DNA from: Coturnix japonica
Lineage: Eukaryota > Chordata > Aves > Galliformes > Phasianidae
Length of the DNA stretch: 64,000 bases
Assembly (NCBI RefSeq): GCF_001577835.2
Contig: NC_029519.1
Location: 41,327,012-41,391,011, forward strand
Reading direction: 5' to 3'
In this document: one piece after another, positions 50,627 to 64,000 of the stretch
How the letters are laid out: every line of letters begins with the position of its first letter
Numbering within the stretch: the stretch's first letter is position 1
Translations under genes and position numbers: made by a program
Notes under the pieces: generated by a model
The model's database searches: none
Told to the model about the DNA's origin: nothing
Seen by the model: the letters and a program-made list of their open reading frames with translations, nothing else

Positions 50627-53600
50627 ATGGAAGAAAGTAGACAAGGCTACAGCCTTGCAGAGGGCAAAACTTTGTTAATCTGGATGACTTCATTTGTAGT
50701 GCTAATTCTATTACCTTCAATGTTTAGAGTGTCGTTGGGGATTTCTCATGTCTATGTGAAAATTGTAATAAAAACATTGGAGGTAAGTTGAGAATTACGT
50801 TAAGAGGTATGTCTTTTTTACAGGACGTTTTTAATATTAAAACATTGAAAACAAAATCCGGTTCATTTGACTTAGATGCCACGAAAGCCATCAGGAAGCT
50901 TTCCATTAATTTTGAGACTTTTGGATATAGGATTGTTGGGTTTTTTTGGAGGACGAGTGGCTTTTTGTTTGATTTTGGTGGGATATTTTTTCCCCACTTT
51001 TGACTTAGATGATGGTTCCTTTGAATGATACCTTTAGTGATGTTAAGTGTTGGGCTATAGTACAGTACCAGGTTGAGGTTTTCTCATTAAATTAGAGGTT
51101 TTCTTGTTAGAGATTCCATGATATGTTGTTTCTAGTTGAAGCTGGTTATGGTACTTTATGCTGTATTTTGCAAAAATCAAATATAATTAAAATGATGCAC
51201 TAATTTATAAGAAGTTGTAAATGACAAGAAAATGTATTTGAGAAGTATGTAAGTTTAATGGATTTGATTTGATTGTTTCAGTTATGTTGCAGGAATGAAT
51301 ACTGTTCTAGGTGAGAATACGGACTGCACTTGTTTCAGTTCCATTTATAGCTCTGTGTGAGCCAGCAGTCATAACTTCTGCTCTACAAGGCTTGAGAAAT
51401 GCATGCCAGCCTCTGAAAGTGTGCTTCTCTAGATGTGAACAGGTCATGGCTAAGATCCTGATTCTGCTGATAATCATGAAAGTTTATTTTGGCTTTTAAT
51501 AAGCCAGGATTCCGAGTTGTTTCTCAGGTCTGGCTTTTTATGCCCATTACTGGCCAAAAGTAGGTGCTGTCAGTTCATTGCGTTAAACACGTCTCATAGC
51601 AATGTGATATAATTAATACCAATACTACTACTCCCTGCCCTGCCAAATCTCCATAGTTTCTGTCTTATTACAATTTGTCTGTCTCTTTTTTTATGAGTGA
51701 TTAAGAGCTCTTTGGCAGGGACTGTCTTCAGCTGTTTAAGCATCGTTTAACGCAGTGGACATGGCTGCAATCTGTAGGTGTTACCAGTTGTTTTCAGACA
51801 TAGATGTCCATGGCAAATGGAAATGCTGGGCTGAGGCCTTCGCTTGCACTTTCTGGGCCTCTTCTGAAAGTCCTGGGGATCATACCAATTAGCACTGTGG
51901 AAACTGCTATTTGGCACGCAGTAAGCTTTAAAGCAGACTTACATACAGTTCAAGACATGAGCCAACTTGGCACTGGGTAACCTATTGAAATGTCAATCTG
52001 TTTCTACCTGTGACGTTGTTTGTCTGAGGTCTTGCTGGTCAGGTGATGCAGAAAGACTGTTCTCTGTTACTGTTGCTAGATTGAGTGGGAAAATAGGATG
52101 CCTTGTCCCATAGCTACTCCAAAAATCCTTAGAGTTGTATATCAGCGTGATGGCAACAATATCTCAGCAATATCTGCATACTGCTCATTAGGCAGTATGT
52201 AACAACTGATGGATATTTTACAAGAAATTTGATCTTGAATGCTGAATGGATTACCTGTAGTCCTGTAAAAAGATTAGAACATTTCAAAGAGCAGTCTATA
52301 TTTGCTTTGTACAACTTGAAATGAATGCACAAACATGGAGACAGAAGAAAAACGTGATTTACTTCCCTTCAAGTTTTTTGAATTTGAGAAAAATAAAAGA
52401 GTAGATGTGAAAATTGAGTTTTAAGACCAAGTACTATTTTCTTCAACATTGCATTTGCAAAGAAAGGATATCTGTAGTCTGTACAGAACTTGCTTGGCGT
52501 TCAGGTCTGAAAAATTTGTTGATAAGCAATGGGTAATGTTGGCCTTTGATGAAGTGCTTCCTTTTGATTTCCAGCTTCACTGAAGTGTTTTAGCAATGGG
52601 AACAGTGACTGATATAGATGAGCAGGATGGAATTTATATATGGAAATAGTTGAATTTGTCCTTTGCTTCTTTTCCAGCAAGGAATCTAGATATTTATTTG
52701 TTTGAAACAGAACAAATCTTTTTTCCACAAACAAGAAGAGGGAAAATTAGGCTAGCTAGGATGGCTTGATGGAAAAACATGGTGCTTGATCATAGGCGGT
52801 GATTTTAGTTGGCACTGAAAACCCTTTGGGCCTTTGGTAATTACCTCAGAAAACTTAGTGTGGAATAATTTCACCAAGGGAAACACCGTGCCTTTGTCAC
52901 TCATGAGAACAAAGTTAAGAAGAGGATTGAAAAACTCAGTTTGGTTGGTGATTAGAAAAAGCTTTTGAGAGGTCACAGGAAAAGAGAGATAGTGAAAGAT
53001 GGAAATAGAAGGACAAAGAGATAAAAGTGAATTCTTACACAATACAGAAAAAAAGAATGCTGAACAACACACTGACCTGTACTTAGAAGGAAAAAAGGAG
53101 ATGAAAAACAGAAGAAATGAGATTTAAAATGTTAGTGCTTGATATCATGTAGCTTATAATGTTATGTACTATGAAGAGAGTAATTAATATGATATAGTAT
53201 TATGGATGCTCATTTTGTTCAGAAGGTAATTATAGGGCACCTCGCATGGGCTGTTGGAGCTGAGGAGTCAAATATTCAGTAGTTCAGGTGGGATCACCTG
53301 AGGGATGTTTGGACTTTTTGTGTCCTCATCACTTGAGAAGTGGGTGGGAGGAAAGCACGGTATCTGAGTTGTCACTCGCTCAGCAAACTTAGGAATGAAG
53401 TAACTCCATTCAGCTCTTCAATTCCATGTTAGTTACAACATCTGTGGTTTTGTAAGCTATTTAGAACAGCCTTTCATTACGGTTTTGCAACAAAGACCAG
53501 ACAGACAGTTGTGTCTCAATACTGTACAAAACAAAGGCAATCAAAAAGCCTTATTTCAGATTTCAAAAACAAATTAAGCATACAGATGTCACAGAATGCT

Positions 53601-56600
53601 GGAGAAGATAGTGGCTATGCTGCTGTATCAGTCCAAAAGTTTAACTAATAGTTCTGGCTCTGGCAGGAGACAGCTTATATGCTTGATGAGAAGCCTAAGA
53701 GCTGCCTGATTTGCTAAGAATACTGTCCCTGCTAGCCGCTGCTTTGACATCTTGTGCTGATTCATAAGTTAGGAGAGGTGACTTTGTGTTGCGCATCCCA
53801 TGATGATTTTTGTCTGTGCTTTAATGTTCCTTAAACCTGTTTCAATCAATCTTTAGCAATATGTTCTGGGCAATGAACTCTGCAGTTTAGCTGTCCTGTG
53901 AAAAGGTGTTAACTTTTTGCTGCTCATATCCATTGCTCATTGCTTTCATAGGATGCTTCCAAGTTGTTGCGTTAGAAGACAAAATATGTAACTGTATCAT
54001 ATGTGCCAGCTCTACACCAGCTGAGGTTTTGTAGACACTGTTTTCCAGGCTAATGTGTAGCCATTCCTCTATTGGAAATCCTTCCTCATCTGCCTCATCC
54101 TGTGCCTTTGTTGCCTTATTTCCTCCTTAATTACAGTGTTGCTTTTGCCCCACTATGTCTCTCTGCTGTGAGGCAAGATCCTATGCTTTATGAGGCAATT
54201 TCTTCAATGTTTGTTCAGTTTTGTCTTCAAAATATTTGTTCAGTTAATATATTTTTGTGAGTCACTTAGTGATTGTACCCTTTTTCTACTTGGGAATCAA
54301 AAGGTAGACCTCTTGAGATAGTCAAAAGATGGTAGGGGCAAACTGATCTCTGGAGGTACTTGCCAACTGGCAGATGATTGTTCATGAAGGGGCATGATGG
54401 GCAAAATAAGGGTTACAGATCAAATCAAGAAAGCAGAAAGTAAGAAAAGGGGCTTTATTTGCTGAGCTTTGGTGATTTTATTTTTTTCCATTTTTTTTTT
54501 TCTTCTTATCCTTCATTCCTTTGGATACCAGGGAACAGATGAAGACCAGCAACAGAATGTGAACAGCTTAAATTTTCCACACGTATACCTTGATCTTTTT
54601 ATTTTATTTTTTTCAGAATGTTCTTGTTGCTGTGGAGTATCTTCTTTCTTTTCTCAGCGTGTGGGCTGTAGGTTTTTGATATCTCCTAGATTCCCACTCC
54701 TGAATGACTCACTGTGTTACCACAACTTGAGATGGTTGATGTACCAGTTCAGCTTTCTTAGGGAGTTAGTGGTCTTATATAAGATGGATTTAATGGAGTT
54801 TAATATATCACATCACTGTCTTTCTATATTTATTGTTGTTTTCCTTTGGGTATTGTTTTCTTTTTTTCTTTTTTCTTTTTTCCCCGAGATGCAGGTAGCA
54901 AAAGTCAACCAAAAGTAACTACAACATCCTGATTCTGCCATGAGAAACTGTCTCTGTCTTGTCATTGAATTTAACTTCAATAGTTAAGGAAGGAGCTGTT
55001 AGGAGCCATGCAAAATTTAAGAATAGAAAAAATCTAGTCAAAGTTAATGACATATGCAGATTTATAGATTTGCAATGTAATGAAAACCCTTCGTGGTCAA
55101 TCTATATGTTGCTTAAATAGTTGTGCATGTCAATAAGATTAGAAACAAACTGTTCACCAAGAGCATACCCTGAATAGAAGGATGGACTTTTGTCATTGTA
55201 GGTGGAAGAGTTAATGTCAGGTGTGGATGTTTGCTGAGTGGGTCACTGATTCCTTAAAAAACAATCAGAGCCTACGCACAAGAACCTGAAGTTCATTATT
55301 AGGACATATGTATTGATACAAATTGAGGAAGGTCTAGAACTGAGGGCTGCTGTTTATATGCCTATATATGTATAATGAAGATATTTTTTGCCAACATAAA
55401 ACTTTAGAAGTAGGCATATTGGTATGGTTGAGTTTAGTGGTAATTCTGTGCAAGTAGAAGAAATATTTCATTTTTTTTCAACAAGACAGGGAAGGATAAA
55501 AACTCATTACTACAACTACTACTTTGGAAACGCTGTGAATATGAAATCGTCCCTCCTTTGTATGCTGTTAATACAATTTGCATGAATGCTGTAAGGCTGA
55601 CATCAACTCTTTTATTCTTAAAAATCCATTTTTAAGTCTTTTCCTGGAATGTTTCTCATGTCAGTGATGTTAGTTTGCATCATTCTGTTGTCTGAAGCTG
55701 ACTGGGGAAGACAGAATTTGGAACTCATGGTCCTCAGAGAACCTCATAGGTAGCTCAGTAATATGGTTAAAGGAAAATAAAAACTCCTGAAAATGACTTT
55801 GAGCCGAATGGTCTTTCATTGTAGTGACTACAGGCAATCACTGTAGCTATTGAAATAGGAGGCATTCAAGACAGCCTTCAGGTTGAATTTGAACACTGGA
55901 AGTCTGAGTCCTGGCTTCAATAAAGGAGTCTCAGACAGTTCATGTAAAGATATTGCGGAGTACCTGGAAATGACAAAACGAAAACCATTAATGTCTACTT
56001 TTCTTGTTTTGAGAACAGTGGGCCACCCTGCAGATTGAGAAGGGAATAAAAATGCAGAAGGCGCTGGCACTTGAAAATTTAATCGCCAATGGTAAGATCT
56101 CTGGACAAAAGTGACACAGCACTGTTCATCTGGTATAAAGACAGCTACTGTGATACCTTACCCAGGAAAGAGTGAACAGATATATCAATTTCATTTGATT
56201 TTAAGTAGGAAAACTGGAATAGTAAATAAGGAGTTAATGAGCAAATAGTTTCTGATGTTGTAAACCGACAAAGAAGGCTTTATGTGTATAATAAGAAAGT
56301 TGTCTGAGAATGACTGAGCCTTCTGAATAAAAGGCATTAAAGGAAACCAGTGTGGGTAAAGAAAGGAACTGCTGATAACTAGGAGGGAAGCTGTCTCTCT
56401 TTTCATGTCTGTTTTGTATTTCTGACTCCTACAGTTCTCTCTACTTACAAGATTAGGGGATGGTTAAGATTTGCACCAGACATTGGTCATTTTTGGTTTT
56501 CTCTTGCTTCTTGCATCTCCTAGCACATGAAAGACTGAGCCTCAAGTAAAGCAGCTATGCTACCCTGTGGATCACAGACACCTCTTGCACTTTCTCTAGG

Positions 56601-59600
56601 TATAGGGGCAGAATATGAGAGAGTAAATTTTTTTTTAATATCTGCTTTTTCCTTTCTTCTTTCCCACAAAGAAACTGGCAACTGCCATTCTTAGTTGTTT
56701 GTCACTGGTGGACTCGTTTATTAGCTAACGACCTTCAAGCCTGATGATTTCCTGGATGTTGAAGGTTTGACCAAAGTGCAGCTGGAGAAATTTCTCAAAT
56801 TCTTATCAGTTAATGATATGTTGGTTAAGGCTCTTGAAATGAACCTTATTTGAAAATTACAAAAATAATAATAAAAATAAACTGAATATTAGCTGATATG
56901 GTTCAGGGGAATCCTAGCCATTGTAATCAGCCAGGTATGAATCTGGTCTCCGAGTGATCTCAGCAAACATTGGTGTGATCACAGGAGTGGCTGTCCTGTG
57001 AGGCATTAATTTTACTGATATGAAATATGAATTTGTTTTTATTCTTTCTCTACTGTGCTCTTATGGTGTGTACAGCTCAGAGAAAAATCAAAAGCTTTAA
57101 TGCTAGTTGGTAGTGAGATGACTCTTAAAGGAGAGAGGATGGGGAGGAGATGACTGAGGGGAAAAAAAACAACAGAGGAAGGTGTTTGTTACAGCTGGGA
57201 AAATATTGCGGAAAAAGTAAAACTAACCAACAGCAGCAAAATCAACAACAGTATAGACAATGCCTAGCTTTGAGTGAAGGCAAGAGAAGAGATCTAAGCA
57301 GTACACTGACAACATTTAGAGCTGTGTGTGTTTACGTTGTTTGATAAATGGCAGTGAAGTAGGTGTTGTGCTCAGGATTTTTTATGCAGTTCATTCTGAG
57401 TGCTTGTCTCCTTCAATAATTTAGTGGTTTGATATGGCGTAGGATTAGAGAAGAAGTTCATGGAATTAAGTGCTAGTATACACACAGAGTGTACCAATGC
57501 AATTATGGTGCTTAGAATAGAATGAAATCTATTTCTAAAAAGCAGTTATTTTTCCTTTTTATGGACTCTACGTTGTCCATTTTACAGAGTGGGAAATAAG
57601 ACTTGTTTCCTCATACTGTTGGCTTGGTTTTTTGTTTTTATTTTTCTGTTTGTGTCTTGAAACAAAGGGATCATCCAGAGAGAGGAAACATCCATGGAAA
57701 AGGAGATTGCTGGTCAGCACAGGGGATACTTCAACCTTGCAGATATTATGTACTTTGCCAAGAAGGGGTGTGAGGCAGTAGCAGAAGATGAAGTCACACA
57801 GCGGTTCACCTCTGAGGAGCTGTTATCCTGGAATCTCCTCAGCAGAACCAATGCCAACTTTCACCTTGTCAGCTGGCAGCTGACTGCTGTGTGGTTCATT
57901 GGGATCTTAATCCGGTACTGTCTCCTGTTGCCTTTTCGGTGAGCCAAATGTAATTTGTTGGGATTGTTTTTTCATATTACTTTTAATAGAAGGTATGACA
58001 TTATGTGTTATTGACTAGTACAGAAATAAGAATTTGACGTGACTTTACTTCCCACGTTGTCACTAAAAATCTTCAGAGGGGAAAAAAGAAAGCCCAAGAT
58101 GTGTGTTTCTTATGTTCTGTATGTTTTATTAATGTGCAAATACATGTCTTCATCTAATTTGTTTTTTTAAATCATAGCAATCATCTGGAGATCTTTTTAT
58201 TATATAAAATAAAAGCTGTTTCAGCTGAGAGTATCAGGCTTTACCTGTGTGAGTATGAGAAGACTGTATGCTGAACCCTCAGGATGTGAAGCAAAGCCAG
58301 CGTTCTGTCAGCACAGGGCTGGATGGAAGAGGCAGAATGTGGTTCTTTACAGAAACGTCAGTGCTTTTTTATGCAAAACCAGCCTTTATTCCCATTGACC
58401 AGGCAGATAGAACTATAAATACATTCTAGTAAGGAGCAGAACCTTGTAAAACCTCTTACTCTTTTTGAATATGTAGAAGGATTTCATAACAGTTAGGCAC
58501 AAAGCAGAGCACAAGTGCCTGTGTGTCTACTTAGGTATGTAGAAGCCATTTATGTAGAAGGCACCATTTATGTAGGAATACCTTTAATGTTTGTTTTGCT
58601 AAGCCATTAGCAGCCAACAACACCTAATTTTTGTGGTTGTAGAGTAACTTATTGCTTGGAATAGAAATAGCTACTGAAATTTCAGAGTAGATTTTTAAAA
58701 ACTTAATGGTAGCTCTGTTTTGCTACTCAGAAATCTCACCTATGATAACAAATCACGTAATCATTACTTGCCATCTTTGAAGGCAATGAATTCTTTGCTT
58801 AATGCCTAGAGGTCAAGTTGTGGTTCTTTTTGTAAAACAGGCTTCAAGAAACACAGTTTTCTGTTGGAGAATTAATTGAATGAAAACCTGTGCTCATATC
58901 TCATTGGGTTTGATTGCTTTGTGTTGATAGTTTGATGTTACTTATGGTGGATAGAAGCATCCTGCAAAAGAATTAAAGGGTTAAAAGATTTTCTCTTTCA
59001 GCTTCCTCTTCCAAATTTGATTCTTACTGATTAATGAAGGTTATTTTATTTTTTAGCATCTTCTTGTCTTTCTTCAGCATCCTCTTGCTGGTCTCAGCAA
59101 CTACCGTAGTAGGACAGTTTCCAAATGGCAGGTGGGTGTTTCTGAGGGCTCTTTCCACTTCTCTTGTATTTCATTGAGGAGCTGAATTAGGCTATTGGAA
59201 CTGAAATGTACTTGAATTTGGAGAGTTGATGTGTACAATTGTGGGGTGACTTTTCCCTTCCAGGGTTAAGCACTGGCTGAGTAACCAGGTTCAGATGACA
59301 TGTGCTGCATTAGGCATCCGATGTCTGAGTGGTCTTGTTCAATTCCACAACAGGTGAGTGGTGCAACCCTGCTCTTGTCTATTATTCATTTCATTCAGTA
59401 CTGAATCTCAAGTTTCAAAGAGGGTTTTTATTCCATTAATGCACAGATACTTGTACTGAATTGCAGCCTTGGTAGAACTTGTGCAGATCATGTAGTCTCG
59501 GTCTATCTTTATTTCTTTCAAGATGTTTTTGTTCTCTGCTGTGTTGTCTCTTGGGTATTTGCAGAGAATGCAGTGTTGGAATAGTACTGTATTCTTCATT

Positions 59601-62600
59601 AAATACAGACATATACGTTTTCCTTTATGTTTGCTATTAACATGTTATAATTGCCTAGAAAAACATGACCACAAAAACATCAACTGCTCTGTTAGCCAAT
59701 TTGATAACCTAAGTCTTCATACTCAGCTCTCTAGTATATTATGGATGATGTTTTAGTAACTACTTCCAATATCTTGCTTGCTTAGTTATGAGGGTTTTAT
59801 GTAACAGAGGCCCTCAAAATAATTTTTGTTGATAATTCAGGAAGGAAAGAAAGCCATGCTTCTTATTATCTATGAGTTCAGATTTAGTGCTTGAGTAGTC
59901 TTTGATATGCGCCTTTGAGAATGGTAATGAATGCCATTGAAATACCTTCTTCAGTAATGATGCATATTGTAAACTGTAAGAAAAATGGTTTTTTGAAATC
60001 TGAAGGAACTCTCAAATGTATGGGGGAAGACGGCTTCTGTAATGTACAGCCGGACGTTTTAACGTACCTTAGAGTTATATTTTAAATTGTCTTGTGTTCT
60101 CATGCTTCCATTATCTACAGATAATGTATGTAGATTGTATGTTTTTGTCACCAAGGATCTTTGTTGTGGAAGTACATTCACTAGATAGATGACCTGGTGG
60201 GGCCTGCAGTCTGAAGAATAAACATGAGCTAATTCCTCTCACGGCTGTTGTTACAGGGAAAACAGACCACAGAAAGGAGGCATCTGTGTAGCCAACCACA
60301 CATCTCCTCTAGATGTTCTAATCCTGGCTAGTGATGGATGCTATTCCTTGGTATGAGCAAGAGAGCTGGTAAATATTGGTAATATTGAGGCACTCACAGA
60401 TATGGTGTTGGGCAGGAGGATAAAGTTATGGGTAGGAAGAGTGGGATTTTCAAGCATTCAGATTCTCCTATTTAGAACTTCTATTCAGACAGGTAAGTGT
60501 ACGCACATTTTTGGCCAAAACAATTGGTATAATTCATGGAAAAAGTTTAGAAGTTGATGTATCTTTAGTTAGAATTTTGTCAATGAAATAATTGTGTGTA
60601 TTTTTGCCTTATAAATATTTTAGTTTTTGGCTTTCAGGTTGGCCAGGTACATGGAGGGCTTCTGGGACTTATTCAGAAGTCTTGCATGCAAACCAGTCAG
60701 CATGTTTTGTTTGAACGTTCAGAAATGAAAGATCGTCATCTGGTGAGAAAAAGGTAGGGTGGTGAGATCTTTGCTTGCTTTTCTCATCAGGTCTTGTAAT
60801 TGTGAGGTCCCATTGTGAGCTGAGAGTGTTCTGACCCTGCATCTCTTCTTGGCAGGCAGCAGTAGGTAAGATTTGGAATGACTCTGACAATGAAGATGCA
60901 GACTGTAGCACTGCTCTCTGGGTCTTTTGATTGTTTGTCCTCTAACCACTGTACATTTCCACACTGGCACAATCAGGCTGCTTGCCACAGGCAGATGCCT
61001 GCTCATTCATTTTCAAGGTTTATGATTCTGGATGCCAGAACCAGCACTGGAATTCTGTCAGCTTCCTAGACTGTACTTTACCTTTGCACATTTGTCCATC
61101 AGCTCTGAGCATCAGAAGTCTGGTTATGTCTGCTGTGAATACAGGAGATAAGGAAGCTGACAATAACAAACATTAACATTGGTCTTAGCTATTTGCTTGT
61201 GGAGATTGACAGATTATCTGAGGAAGCCAGTTGCAGCCCATTAGAAACAACCACAGTACTCAGCTGTCTTGCACGGGAAAGTCAGCAGAAGGAATTAAAC
61301 AAGTTTGTGGTGAAATAAATTACCATGGTACCACCTAGCTGCTAGAAGCTGGAAGAGCATCTTGGAGAAGTGTCAGTGCCTGTTGCCTGTGCTGCTCCAA
61401 AGGCCTGCAGTAATATTCCTGGAAGAGGCAGTATATTAGACTTTTAAGGATGTGAAAATGATAGACTTGTTTTGGCATTTGTTGGTGTCTCAGGTCCTCT
61501 TAGTCATCTGAAATCTTCGTGAAATAGTGTGCAATGTAGCTAACATAAAACAAGCATTTATGGCAACTAACCCTTAGGAAAGGGAAAAGGTGCCCCTTTA
61601 CTGGATAGATCTCTGCTTTTTTGGTATTTGTTTACGTTTTGTTTATGCTCTTCTATGTGGAGTTCAGTGGAATTGTACGCTTTTGATTCATAGGAATGAC
61701 AGGTGTCTTGAAAATGGATAGATTTCGTGTGTCAGTAATCTGCCAAAGTGGATTATTTGCTTAAATGCAGTTGTTTTTAAGTAATGAAGAAAATTCAATG
61801 AAGTAGCTTTCTTTCTCGTATCTAGGGGTGGAGAAACATTAGATGTGTATGAACTGGTGTGTGTGTGACTATATATAAATGTATACACAAAACTTTAAAA
61901 TATAGAATACACTTTATTAAAAAAGCAAAACAAGTCAACAAAAATTCAACATTATTCATTACTAGAACCTGCCAAAGATAAATAGAAAGCAATTTTTATG
62001 TGCCATTGTATCATTGTCAGGCTTTCTATTAATCAAGTCCAAATGGTGAAATAAAAGGAGTGTGTAGAATTTTTGTGAAGAATCTATTTATGCATTTAGC
62101 AAGAGAAAACCTTTAAGGCCTGAAACTAGTACACATCCTTGCTGAGACCACTGTCCGTTGAAGAACTATTAGGCAAGAGCTTTTCTTGTTCTATGTAAGA
62201 GATAATCCTTAGTTAGATTATTACCACTTAGAAATGTGAGTCTTTTGCGAAAATGAAGCATACACTGAAATTGTATTTTCTCTCCCCAGAATCAGAGAAC
62301 ACATTGCAGATAAGGCCAAATTACCCATTCTAATTTTTCCAGAAGGTAGGAACCAATTCTGTATTGCTTTGCTCATTTACACTGAGTGAAGTTTATCATG
62401 CCTAATCTTTAAAACTGAGGTGTTTGTTTTTAGTTGTGGAATTATTGAGCTCTTGTGAGATATTAAAAGTGAGATTCTACTACGTAACAGAATTTATGAT
62501 GGTTTATTTGGTTTAGTGTGTTACAGCCTGACTCTGAGATACTCTGGGTAATGTATGGAGATCGGAGCTCAAGAATTTTGAGGTCAAATAGGGTGAAATA

Positions 62601-63470
62601 ACACCAAATGATCAGTTAAATGTTAATTTGTATCCCACTATGATATTTAGATTTAAGTTATCTAGACCTTATTGGCAATAAGCTATGATAGTATGGCTTA
62701 CTTTATGTTCTAGTATGCCTTGGAAAGAGAGAGAGGAAAAGAAAGCAAGAGAGACAGAGAAGGGAGAAAAGGATAAAACAAGAAAATGAGATATCATCCT
62801 CCCTTGGATCCTGCAGTGAAATTGATGTTGTTCCCCCTGTGGTGGGTGCATACCTGAACTGGCAGTATTCTGCCTTTCAAATGCTTGTGACCTGCCCCAA
62901 AGAAGTGGTTCAGTCAGCAGTTGTAAGTGAGTCTGGAGTCTCGAGGAGTTGTGAGGCCCCCTCTAACACTGTGATGGAGGCAGGGCCTTACCCCTGCCCA
63001 AGTGCAGTTTGAGATCTAGACTATTCTGAGAGTGAGTCAGAGGGGCTTCAAGTGGTCTCATTCTCCCTCTGCCCAGAGCACAGGTGACTACTAGTTGACC
63101 CTCTTTGGTGTGAAGGTGTAGTTTGTGAGATTTCTCCTTTTCCCACTAAATTTTCCTGTTGTGATTTGTTGAATTACAAACAGACTCTCTTCCTTCTCCA
63201 GCCACTCCTTATCTTGCTCCTTATCTGGTTAAGTGGTGATCTCCTTTAACACTTCTACCAAGTGATTGGGACATTAGCTCTTGCTTCTCAGACTCTTACA
63301 TAGCGTGTAGTATAATGGGAATATATTTCTGAATGAAAGACTGCAGAATGGATTGAACTTTTCATGTGTTTCCATTCTGGCCAGGTACCTGCATAAACAA
63401 CACATCAGTTATGATGTTTAAGAAGGGAAGCTTTGAAGTAGGAGGGACCATCCATCCAGTAGCTATCAAG
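50627..63470 (+). CDS. GPAT3: Glycerol-3-phosphate acyltransferase 3 (N-terminal exons; gene leaves the window)
   Basis: ER-membrane acyltransferase (AGPAT9) that acylates glycerol-3-phosphate to lysophosphatidic acid, the entry step of triglyceride synthesis. Nine coding exons on the plus strand: 50627-50782, 56019-56091, 57668-57938, 59057-59131, 59264-59353, 60257-60350, 60638-60753, 62290-62345, 63385-63470. They total 1017 nt, the first 339 residues; human is 434 aa, so roughly 95 residues lie beyond the window. The start MEESRQGYSLAEGK leads into a membrane segment (about 16-40), then KTLEWATLQIEKG, KGCEAVAEDEVTQRFTSEE, and a second hydrophobic stretch (about 140-190). Acyltransferase motif I NHTSPLD is at about 235-241, the FERSEMKDR block follows, and FPEGT is at about 308-312. 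First coding exon and intron phases all agree. The first intron is 5.2 kb. The 5'UTR may begin in a separate upstream exon; a candidate acceptor 'cctccacag' precedes 50571. Confidence 0.95.
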
Positions 63471-63819
63471 GTAAGTATGGAAAATGATGTCTTTCTGTTC
63501 TGGGGCTACAGGCTCTTGATGGATGAATGCACTAGTAATTGAATTATTCTTTTGGCACTTGCAAGACTCTCTAGTAAGCTTTAGCCAACACATTCTGGCT
63601 CTAGATACGTGACTTCCTTTTCCTGAAGCTATAACGTTGCATAACCTTATGGAAATTGTTACAAGTAGTGTGAGCATTATCGAGTAAACCTTTCAAGTCA
63701 GCGTATCTGTAGACCACAAATCTTTACATACTGAGTAGCTCTGTCTAGTTATAGTTAAGATTTGTTTCAGTGGATCTGTCCCAGTTTGGGGGTCCTGTGT
63801 TGCTTGTAAGGATTCTTAG

Positions 63820-64000
63820 AATTACAGAATATCCTGAGTTGGAGGGGACCCACTGGGATCATTTGGCTCAGCACCTGGCACTATTCAGGATCGTCCCACG
63901 TTAAAACCCAGTGTCTGAAAGCATGGTCCAAATGCTTCTTGAACTCTGGCAGCTTGGTGCTATGATCACTGCCCTGGGGAGCTTGCTACAGTCCCTTTCT
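63820..64000 (-). repeat. CR1 LINE fragment running off the window, in a GPAT3 intron
   Basis: Starts with 'agaattacagaatatcctga' and 'gttggaggggaccc', continuing through 'actctggcagcttggtgc'. This is a reverse-oriented CR1 of a subfamily different from the younger copies above, truncated by the window edge. Confidence 0.8.

Noticed and set aside
54469-54918. 149-residue hydrophobic plus-strand open frame in GPAT3 intron 1
   Set aside because: Its Phe/Leu/Ser composition comes from T-rich low-complexity sequence. It has no conserved motif and no splice context matching a known gene.

Overview
This window is nuclear DNA from a bird, most likely a galliform. CR1 LINE fragments occur throughout, there is an ERVL-type solo LTR, the introns are compact, and the encoded heparanase resembles the chicken enzyme as I remember it, without being identical. 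Seven protein-coding genes can be built exon by exon from the sequence. Their order matches the conserved vertebrate block PLAC8 - COQ2 - HPSE - HELQ - MRPS18C - ABRAXAS1 - GPAT3.

Layout: 0-5 kb holds two tandem PLAC8-family genes on the minus strand. 5-9 kb is intergenic, with CR1 pieces and a solo LTR at 7.5-8.0 kb. 9.3-14.9 kb is COQ2 (minus, 7 exons). 17-21.9 kb is HPSE (minus, 12 exons). 24.1-36.4 kb is HELQ (minus, 18 exons). 36.6-38.7 kb is MRPS18C (plus, 6 exons), head-to-head with HELQ and with only 197 bp between the start codons. 40.0-44.8 kb is ABRAXAS1 (minus, 9 exons), tail-to-tail with MRPS18C. 50.6 kb to the end holds the first nine coding exons of GPAT3 (plus), which runs out of the window. 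CpG-rich promoter-like stretches sit at the 5' ends of the second PLAC8 gene, COQ2, HPSE, HELQ/MRPS18C and ABRAXAS1.

These are separate housekeeping or specialised genes, not an operon. HELQ and ABRAXAS1 are both DNA-repair genes and flank the mitoribosomal gene MRPS18C. COQ2 is the mitochondrial prenyltransferase of coenzyme Q synthesis, HPSE degrades heparan sulfate, and GPAT3 starts triglyceride synthesis in the ER. Reading frames stay open across all splice junctions in every gene except COQ2, where exon 6 carries one extra base relative to the conserved frame.

I found no novel multi-gene system. The observations most worth checking are the COQ2 frameshift, the stop codons split by an intron in both PLAC8 paralogues, the compact HELQ/MRPS18C promoter with a strong out-of-frame upstream AUG, and a GGA-repeat tract directly before the HPSE start codon. 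All exon limits were read by eye from splice signals and remembered human protein sequences; no alignment was run.
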